From NCBI GenBank assembly GCA_019721075.1, contig JAHEAD010000003.1, positions 62,001 through 126,000 on the forward strand: a stretch of 64,000 nt of DNA, written 5' to 3'. A model generated the notes under the pieces. It saw only the letters and a list, made by a program, of their open reading frames with translations. It did no database searches and had not been told where the DNA came from. A program made the translations under genes and the position numbers. The DNA comes from Candidatus Sysuiplasma jiujiangense. Lineage in GTDB: Archaea > Thermoplasmatota > Thermoplasmata > Sysuiplasmatales > Sysuiplasmataceae. Positions 45,708 to 55,320 of the stretch are shown here, in pieces; within the stretch, counting starts at the first letter, position 1, and the number at the start of each line of letters is the position of its first letter.

Positions 45708-46889
45708 TTACCTTATGGTGTCTATGCCGTCGTCCACATTATGGGAAGAGTACCCGGTGGCGTGAACCGCACGGCTCACTTCGGGAACATTCTCCACATT
45801 GTCCTCCTTTGCAAGCATGTACTTGGACCTTGCACCGGTGACTATGAGAAGAACCCTGACAGTGCCGTCGAGTCCGTCGTCAACCGAACATCCCCAGATG
45901 ATCCTTGCATTCCTGCTTATCGTGGAACTTACAATTTCCGCAGCCTTTTCAGCCTCGGAAATTGTGAGGTCATGACCGCCCGTAACCCTTATCAGGCATC
46001 CAGCCGATTCTGACAGGTTTATCTCGCCGAGCAGAGGGGAATTGAGCGCTTCACTGACTGCCTCCTCTATTCTCTTGTCGTCCGAAGTACTCTCTCCTAT
46101 GCCGACGAACGCCACCCCGCCTTCATTCATCACCGTCATTATGTCGGCATAATCCAGATTCACCAGCCCGGGCTTGGTGACAATCTCGGTCAGGCCCTTA
46201 AGCGTCTGCATCAGGACTTCGTCCGCGACCTTGAAGGCAGCTTCAATCGGCAATTTCGGAACTAGGTCGAGCAGTTTGTCATTCGGTATGACTATCGTTG
46301 TGTCGCAGATGCGTCTGAGTTTCTCAAGACCGGCCATGGCATTCTCCATTCTCAGATCGCCCTCTGCCTTGAACGGCAGAGTTACGACGCCTATCGTAAG
46401 TGCCTTCATCTCTTTGGCGAGTCTGGCCACGTAATGCGCCGAGCCCGTTCCTGTTCCTCCGCCCATCCCGGCGGTAATGAAGACTATCTGTCCTCCCTGA
46501 AGAAAGGATCTGATGTCAGGATCTGCTTCCCTTGCTGCCTCTTCCCCGACTTCCGGAATAGCTCCCGCACCGAGCCCCTGCGTGAGGCGCTTTCCTATCA
46601 GTATCTTCCTTGGCGAATGGACAGAGAGCAGATGTTTTGCATCTGTGTTCACTGCACACATCTGGGCGCCCTGTATTTGAGAGTCGTAGCAGCGGGTGAT
46701 TGTATTCGTGCCGCCCCCGCCGCAGCCTATGATCTTTATACATACGTCCAGAGCGGAGGCTATTTTGGCCAGCTCTTCGTCGTCCTTGCTCACAGGAGGT
46801 GTATCCGTCGCAGACTGAGAATACGCCACCTTTTCTACGGGTACGGAAAATTCCGAACCCAGTGCATTCTTTACTAGAGAATTCGGCAT
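45708..46889 (-). CDS. ftsZ: Cell division protein FtsZ
   Basis: This is a 393-residue tubulin-like GTPase that forms the division ring. The nucleotide-binding features are IIGCGGGGTNTITRC (about 54-68), the tubulin signature GMGGGTGTGSAHYVA (about 139-153) and the T7-loop region NLDYADIMTVM. ATG 46889 (MPNSLVKNAL) is chosen because the N-terminus resembles archaeal FtsZ starts and because the TATA box at 46923-46936 would put transcription near 46905. The in-frame GTG 46907 is then at the transcript's very start. An about 45-residue N-terminal extension is polar and probably flexible. No partner division gene (SepF, MinD) adjoins it. Confidence 0.96.
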   Translation of the reverse strand: MPNSLVKNALGSEFSVPVEKVAYSQSATDTPPVSKDDEELAKIASALDVCIKIIGCGGGGTNTITRCYDSQIQGAQMCAVNTDAKHLLSVHSPRKILIGKRLTQGLGAGAIPEVGEEAAREADPDIRSFLQGGQIVFITAGMGGGTGTGSAHYVARLAKEMKALTIGVVTLPFKAEGDLRMENAMAGLEKLRRICDTTIVIPNDKLLDLVPKLPIEAAFKVADEVLMQTLKGLTEIVTKPGLVNLDYADIMTVMNEGGVAFVGIGESTSDDKRIEEAVSEALNSPLLGEINLSESAGCLIRVTGGHDLTISEAEKAAEIVSSTISRNARIIWGCSVDDGLDGTVRVLLIVTGARSKYMLAKEDNVENVPEVSRAVHATGYSSHNVDDGIDTIR

Positions 46890-46922
46890 AAGTGCATCCC
46901 TTGGCACTCCTTATAGACAGCT

Positions 46923-46936
46923 GGTATTATAAATTT
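46923..46936 (-). promoter_or_regulatory. TATA box of ftsZ
   Basis: On the minus strand AAATTTATAATACC lies 34-47 bp before ATG 46889. It predicts a leader of about 15 bases, which helps decide between the two candidate ftsZ starts. Confidence 0.6.
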
Positions 46937-47127
46937 TTCTACACTGTCTAACCAAAAGAGGGGTTTTGTACGCCAATTGTCAGACGAACAGAATATGTAA
47001 TTTGCTGCAAATCGGCAAAAACAGAAGACACGGCAGCACATTCGGCCGCACGGATTCCGGAAGTCCCGGGAAGGTGTAAGTTTTAGGCGGGAGCGAAAAC
47101 CGCTGATCTGTCCGTTTCCATGAACAT

Positions 47128-50100
47128 CTACGGACGCGGAGGATGTCTTCCTCTTCGTGATTTCTCGAAGAATAAACCGATCAGGACGCCGGCAATGAAT
47201 GTAAGGGCCGCTATGACGCCAGCCAGGGGAGAGACAGCTGTCAGATTTGAGGCGGCAGTCTGAGAGGGTGTCGAAACAATTACGAATGCAACGGAAGAGG
47301 TGGCATTTGAACCGTCGGAACTTTTCACCGTATATAGAAGATGATATGTTCCGCTGGAAAGTTTTCCCACGGTCAGGGAATATTTACCTGTTACATTGAA
47401 AAGCAGTTTCCCCGAAGGGCCTGTGATCTGCAGTGTTTCGCCGCTCAGATATTCGCCTGAAAAGGACAGGCCCACTGTCACCGAACCCGTTGAGTTGAAG
47501 CGTTCCCCCTCTGACGGCGAGGTTATATGAGCGGAAGGAACCGGATGCGGTGCGGCGTAAAGCGTTATGGACCGCTGCGAAGATGCGCCGTTGTAGTTTA
47601 CAGCTGTGAGTGTGATGGACAGAGGGCCATAACCGAACGAACTTGCATTGAAGGTGAATGCCCGCAAACCCATGACATCGTATGTGAACTGGTTTACTGC
47701 AAGCAGTTCAGACAGAAGATAATGTGACTGCGTAACGCTGAAATCGATGGTCGTCTGTCCGCTCACATAGGAACCTGAAGAGGGGGAAACAAAGCTGACG
47801 CCGGGTGCCGGATCCGTGCCATTGCCTATTACATAAAAGACGCCATAGACAGAATAACTGAATCCGAAGGAGTCATTGAAGTCTACAGTCAGGTTGTGTT
47901 CTCCGGCAGGAAGGCCGTCCAGCGGGAAGGACCAGTAGAAGGACTCCTGCCCTGTGGCAGGCAGGGGCACGGAGACCTGAGACCGGTTGTCAATCCGGTA
48001 GGAGAGGTTTGTTATGTTGTTATATCTCATAAACGGCGAAACCACAGGCGTTGAGACGTAAAGCGCGCCCAACGCATTTTTTGTGCCTATGTAAGAGGTG
48101 GACAGTACTGCGCCGGAACTGAGACGTATTCCCGTGAGAACGGCACCGGTAACACCCTGAACAAGCAGAAGTGCAGCGTTGCTGTCGTTTGTCAGGAACG
48201 GAATGGAGCCCGCAGCAGTTGTTACATACTCCGAAGAGTAGCTGCTGTTAAAGGCCTGTATGAGGAGTATGCCGTAAGGCTGGGCAAGCGACGAAATCTG
48301 GTAGTTTACAGTCAGTTCTGCGATGCCGAACGCATCCGTTGTTGTCTGTGTGCCTGCTATCGATACAGGAGAAAACGGCGGCGAAACGAGATTTGGCACC
48401 GCAATATCCACATGGACGAATGCAGCCGCCGTCCCGTTCCAGTATGTCACCCGGACAAAGAGCGGATAACTTACTCCCGGGGATGCGACAGACGGAGCCA
48501 TCATAGTGCTGTTGGCACCGCTTCCGACATACCCTTTCAATCCACCGTAAAGTGTGGAATACATCGAGGAGAATGCATTCAGCGTCTGAATATCAAAATG
48601 GGGTGTGACAGTCAGCACAGTACTGTTTGAAAGGCCCAGATAGGATGCCGAAACAGTGTAATTCTCATTCGACAGGACATTCCAGGTTTCCACATAGGCT
48701 ATACCTGAGATGTTGGTGAAACTCAGTGATCTCTTCTGCGTGTAATTGAGCGCTCCGTATGAGGTGTAGTTGGCATTTGCATAAAAGGGAGGGGAGGAAA
48801 CAGGATCATAGGGTGATGAAGCTGTGACAAGCGCATTGTATACCGGCAGGTCGGGGGAGGACGGCCCCGCCCGGTACATGACCCTGACGGCAACAGTGTT
48901 TGGCATCAGACTGCCGAGAGCAGGGGAGGCACTGTCCATAAAACCGTTGAAAAAGTCGAAGCCGCCCATCACTGAACTTTCCCCGACGACGGAGACTGTC
49001 AGCTGGCCGGAAGTGAGATTTGGACGTGATATCCATAAGAACTGAAAACCGCTTCCAATTCCGGTTGCGTTGCTATACAGCGAAAGATAGCCATGTTTCG
49101 ATGTCGCGTTGAAGCTGAAGTTCCCCCTGACACCTGTTGTGACAAGGGACGACTCGGTGATACCCCCCGACCCCGTGAAGGTGAGGTTGACCGTCGCACC
49201 GGCCACTGTGGATCCGGTTGTCGTGTTTATCAGTGTCAGATTATAATTTCTTCCTCCCTGAAGCACCGTAAGCGGCTGACCGTTCAATTCGGCAGCAAGC
49301 CTGTCAGACGTTGACTTGCTGTTCAGCAGGAGTTCGGCATCGAATGCGAGATTCGACGCTTCCGGAACACCCCAGCCGTCAAGCGGGTTCCAGTTTTTTC
49401 CTGCACCCTGGAAGTCTGAAGTCCAGTTCTGACCGCCCGGCCAGCCGAAATTCTTCGAAATGGCATACTGATCCCATAAGTTGCCGGCCGGCCCGATCTG
49501 CGTGTATGGTGCATACGGCAGATACGGATCGTTTCCAATACGGTATAGAAGCGGTTGGGCAAGGCCGAGATAGAAGCCCGTTCTCCCTGTGGTCGGTCCA
49601 ATCGTCATATTGAGGTATGTGTCAAGAAGCGCAATTTCGCCTGCCACCGTAGGGGAGGCAAAACTGGTACCTCCCCAGAAGAAATTCCATGCGCCGTCAA
49701 AATAGACAGTTTCATTGAAGTTTGCTTCTGCGGAAATGTCAGGCACCATTCTTCTACCGCTGTCCGGGACACCGATTCCATGCTGCCACCAGGGCTGCAG
49801 GAACCAGTAGCTCAGGCCCGTACCTCCTGATGCATAATCAGGCTGTCCTGAAGAGGAGGGCGTGTACCAGTATGATTCGGATATGGCATTTCCCGCAGAG
49901 GAACCGTTGAGCGGATAGTCAGGAAACCAGACGGGGTAGGAATTAATTTCACTGTAGCCGTAAGGCGCAACGGTCTGGTTGACGACATATTGCGGACTGG
50001 CAGGGAACTGAATTCCTGTCATGTTTCCGACGGCAGTGCCGACTCCGCCGACAGCCACAACATAAGGGGAAGATGCCGGAAATGATACAGAGAGAAGTCC

Positions 50101-51444
50101 GGAAAGCGAATCGTAACCGCCGGAGTCACCGGATGATGACAGTATCGTCGCGCCCATGCTGGTAAGCTCCATGAAATAGTTTTCGAGTGCTCTCGCACTC
50201 TGCCAGGAAGGACCGTAGAGGTTCCACCAGATATCTTCTGAACCACCCCAGCTGTTTGTTATCACGTTCGGAACGGGACTGAGGGTGGTGAGCTTCGCAT
50301 AAGCGCTGACCAGTGATGCAGTGCTCAGGGACGGGCCGTAGACCGCATCTATGTGAGCCTTGGGAGCCATCGTGCTTGAATACTCTATGTCCAGACTGAA
50401 CTCAAATGCACCGGCGCTCGTGAGAAGCGAGGATCCCGGTGAGGATGCGTTTCCGGTAGCTCCCGCCACAGGATAGGCTGTCAGCCTGCCGGGAATCTGG
50501 CTTGAATTACCGAAGACCATCCGGGAATAGTTTGCAATATCGGCCGGATTGTAACCACCTGCCATAACAACTGCAATTGTTGAGCCCTGCCCCATATCAC
50601 CAGCGGAGTACAGCGCCCGAGCCCCGTACGCCCTGGTCATTGTTGACGGATTGAGAAACTGCCACTGCCCCAGCGGAAAGGAGGAGTTTGTATAAAGATA
50701 ACCGGGGGAGGAGAAATTCACCGCATCCGACATGGATGCAAAGGAAACGGAGCCGGCAGCAGTCGAGTTTTGGCCGGCGGATGATGAAATGGAGTATGCC
50801 AGCGGTGCGCGGACAATATCTGTGTGCACCTTTACAATGCTGGTGATGCCGTTAACCGAGGCTATTGAGCCGGCAATGGGCGCAGGAAGATAGAGAGGGC
50901 CGGAATTGGCGTAAACGACTGTGCCGTTGGAAAGTTTGTAAAGGTCCATGTGTGTCCTGAAGGCGGATGAAACGGCTGAGGCAGTGGAAAGAAACGCGAG
51001 TGTCGTTGTTGTGCCCGTGGGTACAGGGACTAAACCCATCGACCGGAAATAGAGTTCTGTTTCATTGTATATTTGAGGCGCCGGGCCAAAAGATTTCTCA
51101 AACCCGTTAAGCGTCAGATAATGGTGGTACATCGGTGAGCCCGGGGTTTGCTGTTCAGATATGACGGCAGACAGTTCCACGGTGTCCCTTAAATTAAAAC
51201 TGACGGTGACATACATTGGCATTGAAGAGGGCGCCTGGCCAATCTCATGAGCGTGACCGAGCATTGGCAATTCGGTGCTTCCGGAAGACACGAACGGCCC
51301 GTTAATCAGCCGACTCAGTGCCGTCTGCTGGTCCAGCGGTCTGCCGCCGGCAAAAGTTCCCAGAATGTAGGAAAAGGAGGAAGTTACAACCAGAATTGAA
51401 GCTGTTATGACAATGAATAACCGGAAAAATTCCATCATCCTCAT
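47128..51444 (-). CDS. Membrane-anchored sedolisin (S53) surface protease
   Basis: This is a 1,438-residue exported serine-carboxyl protease. A signal/anchor helix (about 6-30) is followed by a pro-kumamolisin activation domain (about 60-210) and the S53 catalytic domain (about 225-700). It has Glu/Asp of FEFSLDIE (about 344-351), SSGDSGGYDS (about 434-443, oxyanion Asp) and the Ser of GGTSFASPTVAG (about 591-602). A long Ser/Thr/Asn-rich beta region follows with a CNA/Ig-like module near 720-800, then a C-terminal membrane helix (VIAALTFIAGVLIGLFF) and a basic tail. Sedolisins usually work at acid pH, so this suggests an acidic environment. It is probably anchored with the catalytic domain outside. 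Confidence 0.88.
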   Translation of the reverse strand: MRMMEFFRLFIVITASILVVTSSFSYILGTFAGGRPLDQQTALSRLINGPFVSSGSTELPMLGHAHEIGQAPSSMPMYVTVSFNLRDTVELSAVISEQQTPGSPMYHHYLTLNGFEKSFGPAPQIYNETELYFRSMGLVPVPTGTTTTLAFLSTASAVSSAFRTHMDLYKLSNGTVVYANSGPLYLPAPIAGSIASVNGITSIVKVHTDIVRAPLAYSISSSAGQNSTAAGSVSFASMSDAVNFSSPGYLYTNSSFPLGQWQFLNPSTMTRAYGARALYSAGDMGQGSTIAVVMAGGYNPADIANYSRMVFGNSSQIPGRLTAYPVAGATGNASSPGSSLLTSAGAFEFSLDIEYSSTMAPKAHIDAVYGPSLSTASLVSAYAKLTTLSPVPNVITNSWGGSEDIWWNLYGPSWQSARALENYFMELTSMGATILSSSGDSGGYDSLSGLLSVSFPASSPYVVAVGGVGTAVGNMTGIQFPASPQYVVNQTVAPYGYSEINSYPVWFPDYPLNGSSAGNAISESYWYTPSSSGQPDYASGGTGLSYWFLQPWWQHGIGVPDSGRRMVPDISAEANFNETVYFDGAWNFFWGGTSFASPTVAGEIALLDTYLNMTIGPTTGRTGFYLGLAQPLLYRIGNDPYLPYAPYTQIGPAGNLWDQYAISKNFGWPGGQNWTSDFQGAGKNWNPLDGWGVPEASNLAFDAELLLNSKSTSDRLAAELNGQPLTVLQGGRNYNLTLINTTTGSTVAGATVNLTFTGSGGITESSLVTTGVRGNFSFNATSKHGYLSLYSNATGIGSGFQFLWISRPNLTSGQLTVSVVGESSVMGGFDFFNGFMDSASPALGSLMPNTVAVRVMYRAGPSSPDLPVYNALVTASSPYDPVSSPPFYANANYTSYGALNYTQKRSLSFTNISGIAYVETWNVLSNENYTVSASYLGLSNSTVLTVTPHFDIQTLNAFSSMYSTLYGGLKGYVGSGANSTMMAPSVASPGVSYPLFVRVTYWNGTAAAFVHVDIAVPNLVSPPFSPVSIAGTQTTTDAFGIAELTVNYQISSLAQPYGILLIQAFNSSYSSEYVTTAAGSIPFLTNDSNAALLLVQGVTGAVLTGIRLSSGAVLSTSYIGTKNALGALYVSTPVVSPFMRYNNITNLSYRIDNRSQVSVPLPATGQESFYWSFPLDGLPAGEHNLTVDFNDSFGFSYSVYGVFYVIGNGTDPAPGVSFVSPSSGSYVSGQTTIDFSVTQSHYLLSELLAVNQFTYDVMGLRAFTFNASSFGYGPLSITLTAVNYNGASSQRSITLYAAPHPVPSAHITSPSEGERFNSTGSVTVGLSFSGEYLSGETLQITGPSGKLLFNVTGKYSLTVGKLSSGTYHLLYTVKSSDGSNATSSVAFVIVSTPSQTAASNLTAVSPLAGVIAALTFIAGVLIGLFFEKSRRGRHPPRP

Positions 51445-51714
51445 TTCAATCTTCCATTAATCGCTGCACATATCGCCCGGCAGCATAGAAACACAAATTC
51501 AGTATATGCTTATGTCGAACAGACATTGCCTGCCTGAACACCTGCCATTGTTTATCAATATGGCCATTTAGCATGGTGAAGCAGCTATTTAAGTGAATTA
51601 TCACGGCAGACTGATGTGTGCCCGTCGCCCTGAATACTTGTCGGCGGAGGATGCAGGAGGTCTGCATTTTCCATCAGAAAGATTAATGACGGTCGAAGCG
51701 TAAGGCTGATCATA
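51445..51714. other. Divergent promoter gap between the sedolisin and ThiI-like genes
   Basis: The sequence is AT-rich with no reliable gene. Overlapping minus-strand frames (51446-51882) are shadows of the ThiI-like gene. TATA-like sequences are present near 51575-51600 (AGCTATTTAAG), which would suit the plus-strand gene. Confidence 0.45.
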
Positions 51715-52413
51715 ATGTCGTTCATTGAGGTTGATACAGAAAGCTGTACAGAAAATTCCGTTTTGACCGGGAATGCGGAAGGCCAAAGGGGAATGGCTCT
51801 CATATCCGGAGGCATAGACTCTCCGGTCGCATCCTGGATCATGCTGAGAAGCGGCAAAACCCTGGATTTTGTGCACTTCCACAGCTACCCTTTTTCATGC
51901 TCTGCTTCAATAGAGAAAGCAAAAGATCTCTTTCTTTCCATCGGTAAGAAAGGGCAGTGCCGTCTCTATATGGTTCCATTCCTTCCTCTCCAGGAAGCAG
52001 TGCTGAGAAACATTCCCAACAGGCTGAGAATCGTCGTATACAGGAGGGCGATGGCGATGATAGCTGAAAGGATTGCATCCGCGAACGGTTCCTCATTTCT
52101 TGTTACAGGTGACAGTCTCGGCCAGGTTTCATCCCAGACACTGCAGAATCTTGCGACTGTAGATCAGGCTGTTTCGATGCCCATAATCAGGCCGCTGATA
52201 GGTTTCGACAAGACGGAAATCATTGAAATCGCCAAGAGTATAGGAACATACGATATCTCGATCAGGCCTCATGAGGACTGCTGCACCCTCTTTTCCTCCG
52301 GCAACCCCGCTACGAAAACATCCCCTGGCCAGGTTGAGGCTGAAGAGAAGAGAATGGGCATTGAGAAACTGGTTGAAGAGTGCCTGGGAAAAGCGGAACT
52401 CGCCGATTTCTGA
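51715..52413 (+). CDS. ThiI-like PP-loop sulfurtransferase domain, without a THUMP domain
   Basis: This is a 232-residue protein matching only the PP-loop domain of the tRNA 4-thiouridine synthase ThiI. It has the pyrophosphatase loop SGGIDSPVASW (about 32-42), the FVHFHSYPFSC segment, TGDSLGQVSSQTLQNLATVD (about 139-158), PIIRPLIGFDKTEII and the cysteine cluster PHEDCCTLF (about 185-193) with GNPATK. The normal N-terminal THUMP and ferredoxin-like domains, which bind tRNA, are absent and no upstream gene supplies them (the neighbour is on the other strand). It may act with a separate THUMP protein or on another substrate such as thiamine precursors. ATG 51715 is the first start. Confidence 0.85.
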   Translation: MSFIEVDTESCTENSVLTGNAEGQRGMALISGGIDSPVASWIMLRSGKTLDFVHFHSYPFSCSASIEKAKDLFLSIGKKGQCRLYMVPFLPLQEAVLRNIPNRLRIVVYRRAMAMIAERIASANGSSFLVTGDSLGQVSSQTLQNLATVDQAVSMPIIRPLIGFDKTEIIEIAKSIGTYDISIRPHEDCCTLFSSGNPATKTSPGQVEAEEKRMGIEKLVEECLGKAELADF

Positions 52414-52477
52414 TAAGGCGACAGGCAGACAGCGTCCCTGTGCATCAAAGATATAGTGCTTCTGAGAATCCTCGGGC

Positions 52478-53221
52478 ATGGAAGAGAAGAAAACGGCTGT
52501 TGTCACAGGTGCTTCGAGAGGGATAGGGAAGGCGGTAGCACTGGCGCTTGCGGGCGCGGGTTACAACCTTTGCCTCAATGCATTCTCTGACAGGGAGGAA
52601 CTGGGCAGGGTGGCCGGACAGGCCCATCGTGCATCGACTGAAGTTATGTACAGGACAGGGGATATTTCAGATGAGGAATTTGTAAGATCATTTTTCCGGC
52701 AGGTGGACGAAAAGTTCGGAGGGACGGACATACTGGTAAACAATGCGGGAATTTACATCCGGAAATCGGTTCTGGAACTGGATCTGCAGGATTGGAAGAA
52801 AACGATAGACGTCAATCTTACAGGCGCGTTTCTCTGCTCGAAAGCATCCATTCCGCATATGATCGAGAGGAGATGGGGAAGGATAATCAACATCTCCTCA
52901 CAGCTTGCGGTAAAGGGATCGAGGCATGGCGCTCATTATGCCGCTTCAAAAGCGGGACTGCTGGGGCTTACGAAGTCCATGGCGATAGAACTGGGGGAAT
53001 ACGGAATTAACGTTAACGCGATTCTCCCGGGGACCATAAGGACAAGAATACTGGAACATTACAGCGAGAAGGAACTGCAGGACATGGCTTCAGCCGTTCC
53101 CCTGAAGCGCATCGGAACACCTGAAGATGTCGCAGGTGCGGTCCTTTTCCTTGCCTCTGCGCAAGCCTCGTACATAAGCGGTGCATCAATCAACGTTTCC
53201 GGGGGCCTGCTGATCTGCTGA
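52478..53221 (+). CDS. FabG-like short-chain dehydrogenase/reductase
   Basis: This is a 247-residue classical SDR. It has VTGASRGIGKAVALALA (about 9-25), the NNAGIYIRKS motif (about 87-96), INISSQ (about 138) and YAASKAGLLGLTKSMA with catalytic Tyr-Lys (about 154-169), plus the INVNAILPGTIRT loop and the C-terminal ISGASINVSGGLLIC. This pattern fits 3-oxoacyl-ACP reductase (FabG), but archaea do not generally make fatty acids by that route, so the true substrate is open. It follows the ThiI-like gene by 64 bp and ends 2 bp before the convergent thrS stop. Confidence 0.88.
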   Translation: MEEKKTAVVTGASRGIGKAVALALAGAGYNLCLNAFSDREELGRVAGQAHRASTEVMYRTGDISDEEFVRSFFRQVDEKFGGTDILVNNAGIYIRKSVLELDLQDWKKTIDVNLTGAFLCSKASIPHMIERRWGRIINISSQLAVKGSRHGAHYAASKAGLLGLTKSMAIELGEYGINVNAILPGTIRTRILEHYSEKELQDMASAVPLKRIGTPEDVAGAVLFLASAQASYISGASINVSGGLLIC

Positions 53222-53223
53222 GG

Positions 53224-55065
53224 CTAAGTCGAGAAATCCACCCTTTTTGACAGCTCGCGCGGGACGTATGGCGGACGCTTCGGATAGCCCGCAGTTCTCG
53301 ATTCAGCCTCATTCGCGAGTTCGTCAAAGGTCATATCCCTGTTGGCGTCCGTCTGCCTGTCGTATACCTTCAGCACTTCGGACGAAAGCTCCCTGTCTCC
53401 GATAACGATGACATAGCCGGCCCATTCCTGTTTGGCTTCCCTGACCTTCTTGGAAATCGTCAGATCCCTGTCGTCTATTCCCGTCCTGAAGCCCAGCCCG
53501 GTCAGTCTCTCAGCTATGTCCCGTGACTTCGGAAGGTGCTTTTCGGAGATGGGCAGGATACGGAACTGCTCAGGCGTGAACCAGAGAGGGAGATAGCCGG
53601 GCTTGCCTGATTCCGATGCCCTGCCGATAGCACGGTCGAACATGGCATACATGAAGCGTTCGATTGTTCCCACTATTGCAGTGTGAAGTATAATCGGATA
53701 GTTTTTCTTTCCGTCCGCGTCAACATATGTTATATTGAAGCGTCTGGCGTTGCCCGTATCTATCTGCACCGTGCCGATTTCCCTGGCTCTTCCCATCTGG
53801 TCAAGGAGGTGATATTCAAGATTTACAGTCCAGTAGAAATTTGCACCTTCAGGATAGACATGAACGAGACAGTCCTTCCCCCTTTCATTTAACAGCGCAA
53901 GGATGAACTCCCTGTTGTCCTCGAATGCTTTCATGGAAGACACATTTACAAGCATCTCGTAATCTGTGCCGATCTTTCCAATCTCCGCATATATCCTTTC
54001 ATGTATCCTCCTGAACCACTCATATGCTTCATCCATGTTTCTGCATAAAACGTGCAGATCCGGCATATTGAGCCTGCGCAGTCTGAAGAGAAGCATGGTC
54101 TCACCGGACTGCTCGTACCTGTAGGCATCCGCGATCTCGAATGCGGCAACAGGCATCTGCCTGTAGCTGATATTCCACCCGCTCATCATTGAGAACTGCT
54201 GGTGGCATGCTGCGTATCGCAGCACATATTCCCTGTTATCCGATTCAAGGGTATACAGGCGATCGCCGAAAAGCTGTGCGTGCTCCCTGACAGCCGGCTC
54301 GGCGAGATTGAACATGTTCGTTCCCCTTACTGAGAAAACGGAAAGGCCCAAATCTGTAACAACCTGCCGCGCATAATCCATGCTGATATCAAACATCAGG
54401 GCTGCATTGGGATGATATACCTCATGTCCCACGTCGCTCATTCTTTCCCATTCAATGCCGAATTTCCTGCAAAGTTTCAGGTATTCGGGGGAAGAACTGA
54501 TGCCCACCTGCTCTTTCATTGCCTCCTTCCGGACCATAGACATAAAACACCTGTTGTCTGATCTGTAATCGGCCGGATCAACCCTGCTGCCATCCCTGAG
54601 GAGAACGAAATATCTGTCGCTTCCTTTCTTTGCTGCCACCGCATTCCCGGCAACGACAGTGCGGGATAATTCCGATAGCGGATGACCCTTGCATGCGATG
54701 GTAAACGACTTGTACCAGCCGAAGGGAGCCCTTGATGATTCATATTTCGCCTCGACCGCCCGCTCAAAGGAGTCCAGTATTTTCACGGCCTCTTCCGGAG
54801 GGGCGAGCGATGAAGAAAGATGAGCATACGGATAAATGAGAATTTTAGATGCATTGACCGAGCGAGCGACATCGAAAACCTCTCCGGCCGCCTTGCCTGC
54901 AATATCTTCCCCTTTCCCTACGTCTTCACGTTCAACAGCGGTAAAACAGACAAGAAGATCATGGGCATCATACTTTTTTTTGTCGTCACCGATATCCTCA
55001 GCGGCCTTCGTCCTGCTCTTTACCTCGTAGCTCATTCTGTCGGCATGTATGAAAAGCAGTTTCAA
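53224..55065 (-). CDS. thrS: Threonyl-tRNA synthetase, archaeal type
   Basis: This is a class II synthetase of about 613 residues. It has the archaeal N-terminal editing domain (LLFIHADRMSYEVKSRTK and APFGWYKSFTIACKGHPLSE, related to D-aminoacyl-tRNA deacylase) instead of the bacterial TGS/editing module. The catalytic core has the class II motifs (MFDISMDYARQ, GTNMFNLAEP, EYVLRYAACHQQFSMMSGWN) and an anticodon-binding end. The start is uncertain: the family normally begins with MKLLFIH, and TTG 55065 gives this. Upstream in-frame TTG 55074 and GTG 55083 are alternatives. It converges on the SDR gene with a 2-bp gap. Confidence 0.94.
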   Translation of the reverse strand: MKLLFIHADRMSYEVKSRTKAAEDIGDDKKKYDAHDLLVCFTAVEREDVGKGEDIAGKAAGEVFDVARSVNASKILIYPYAHLSSSLAPPEEAVKILDSFERAVEAKYESSRAPFGWYKSFTIACKGHPLSELSRTVVAGNAVAAKKGSDRYFVLLRDGSRVDPADYRSDNRCFMSMVRKEAMKEQVGISSSPEYLKLCRKFGIEWERMSDVGHEVYHPNAALMFDISMDYARQVVTDLGLSVFSVRGTNMFNLAEPAVREHAQLFGDRLYTLESDNREYVLRYAACHQQFSMMSGWNISYRQMPVAAFEIADAYRYEQSGETMLLFRLRRLNMPDLHVLCRNMDEAYEWFRRIHERIYAEIGKIGTDYEMLVNVSSMKAFEDNREFILALLNERGKDCLVHVYPEGANFYWTVNLEYHLLDQMGRAREIGTVQIDTGNARRFNITYVDADGKKNYPIILHTAIVGTIERFMYAMFDRAIGRASESGKPGYLPLWFTPEQFRILPISEKHLPKSRDIAERLTGLGFRTGIDDRDLTISKKVREAKQEWAGYVIVIGDRELSSEVLKVYDRQTDANRDMTFDELANEAESRTAGYPKRPPYVPRELSKRVDFST

Positions 55066-55320
55066 CTCACTCAACCTGCACACGCTAGGATGAGTGTCAT
55101 TAAAATTCTTTGTATTTCAGGCGTCTGCTTTTCAGCCCCGCCGGATACGGAAGCACTGGAAACATGATCACATTGCATCTGAGATCGCATGGTATCTGAA
55201 ATGCACGAGGCTAGCGGGCCGCGTGGAAAGAAATTCAGGCGTATCCCCGTCTCCTGCACGTTCTTCGCTGCATCGACTGAACCGTTGCGCCATACAGGTG
55301 AACAGGAATGGATCTGCCTG

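Noticed and set aside
52478-53221. FabG implying a fatty-acid synthesis operon
   Set aside because: No acyl carrier protein or other Fab genes adjoin, and SDR motifs alone do not identify the substrate.
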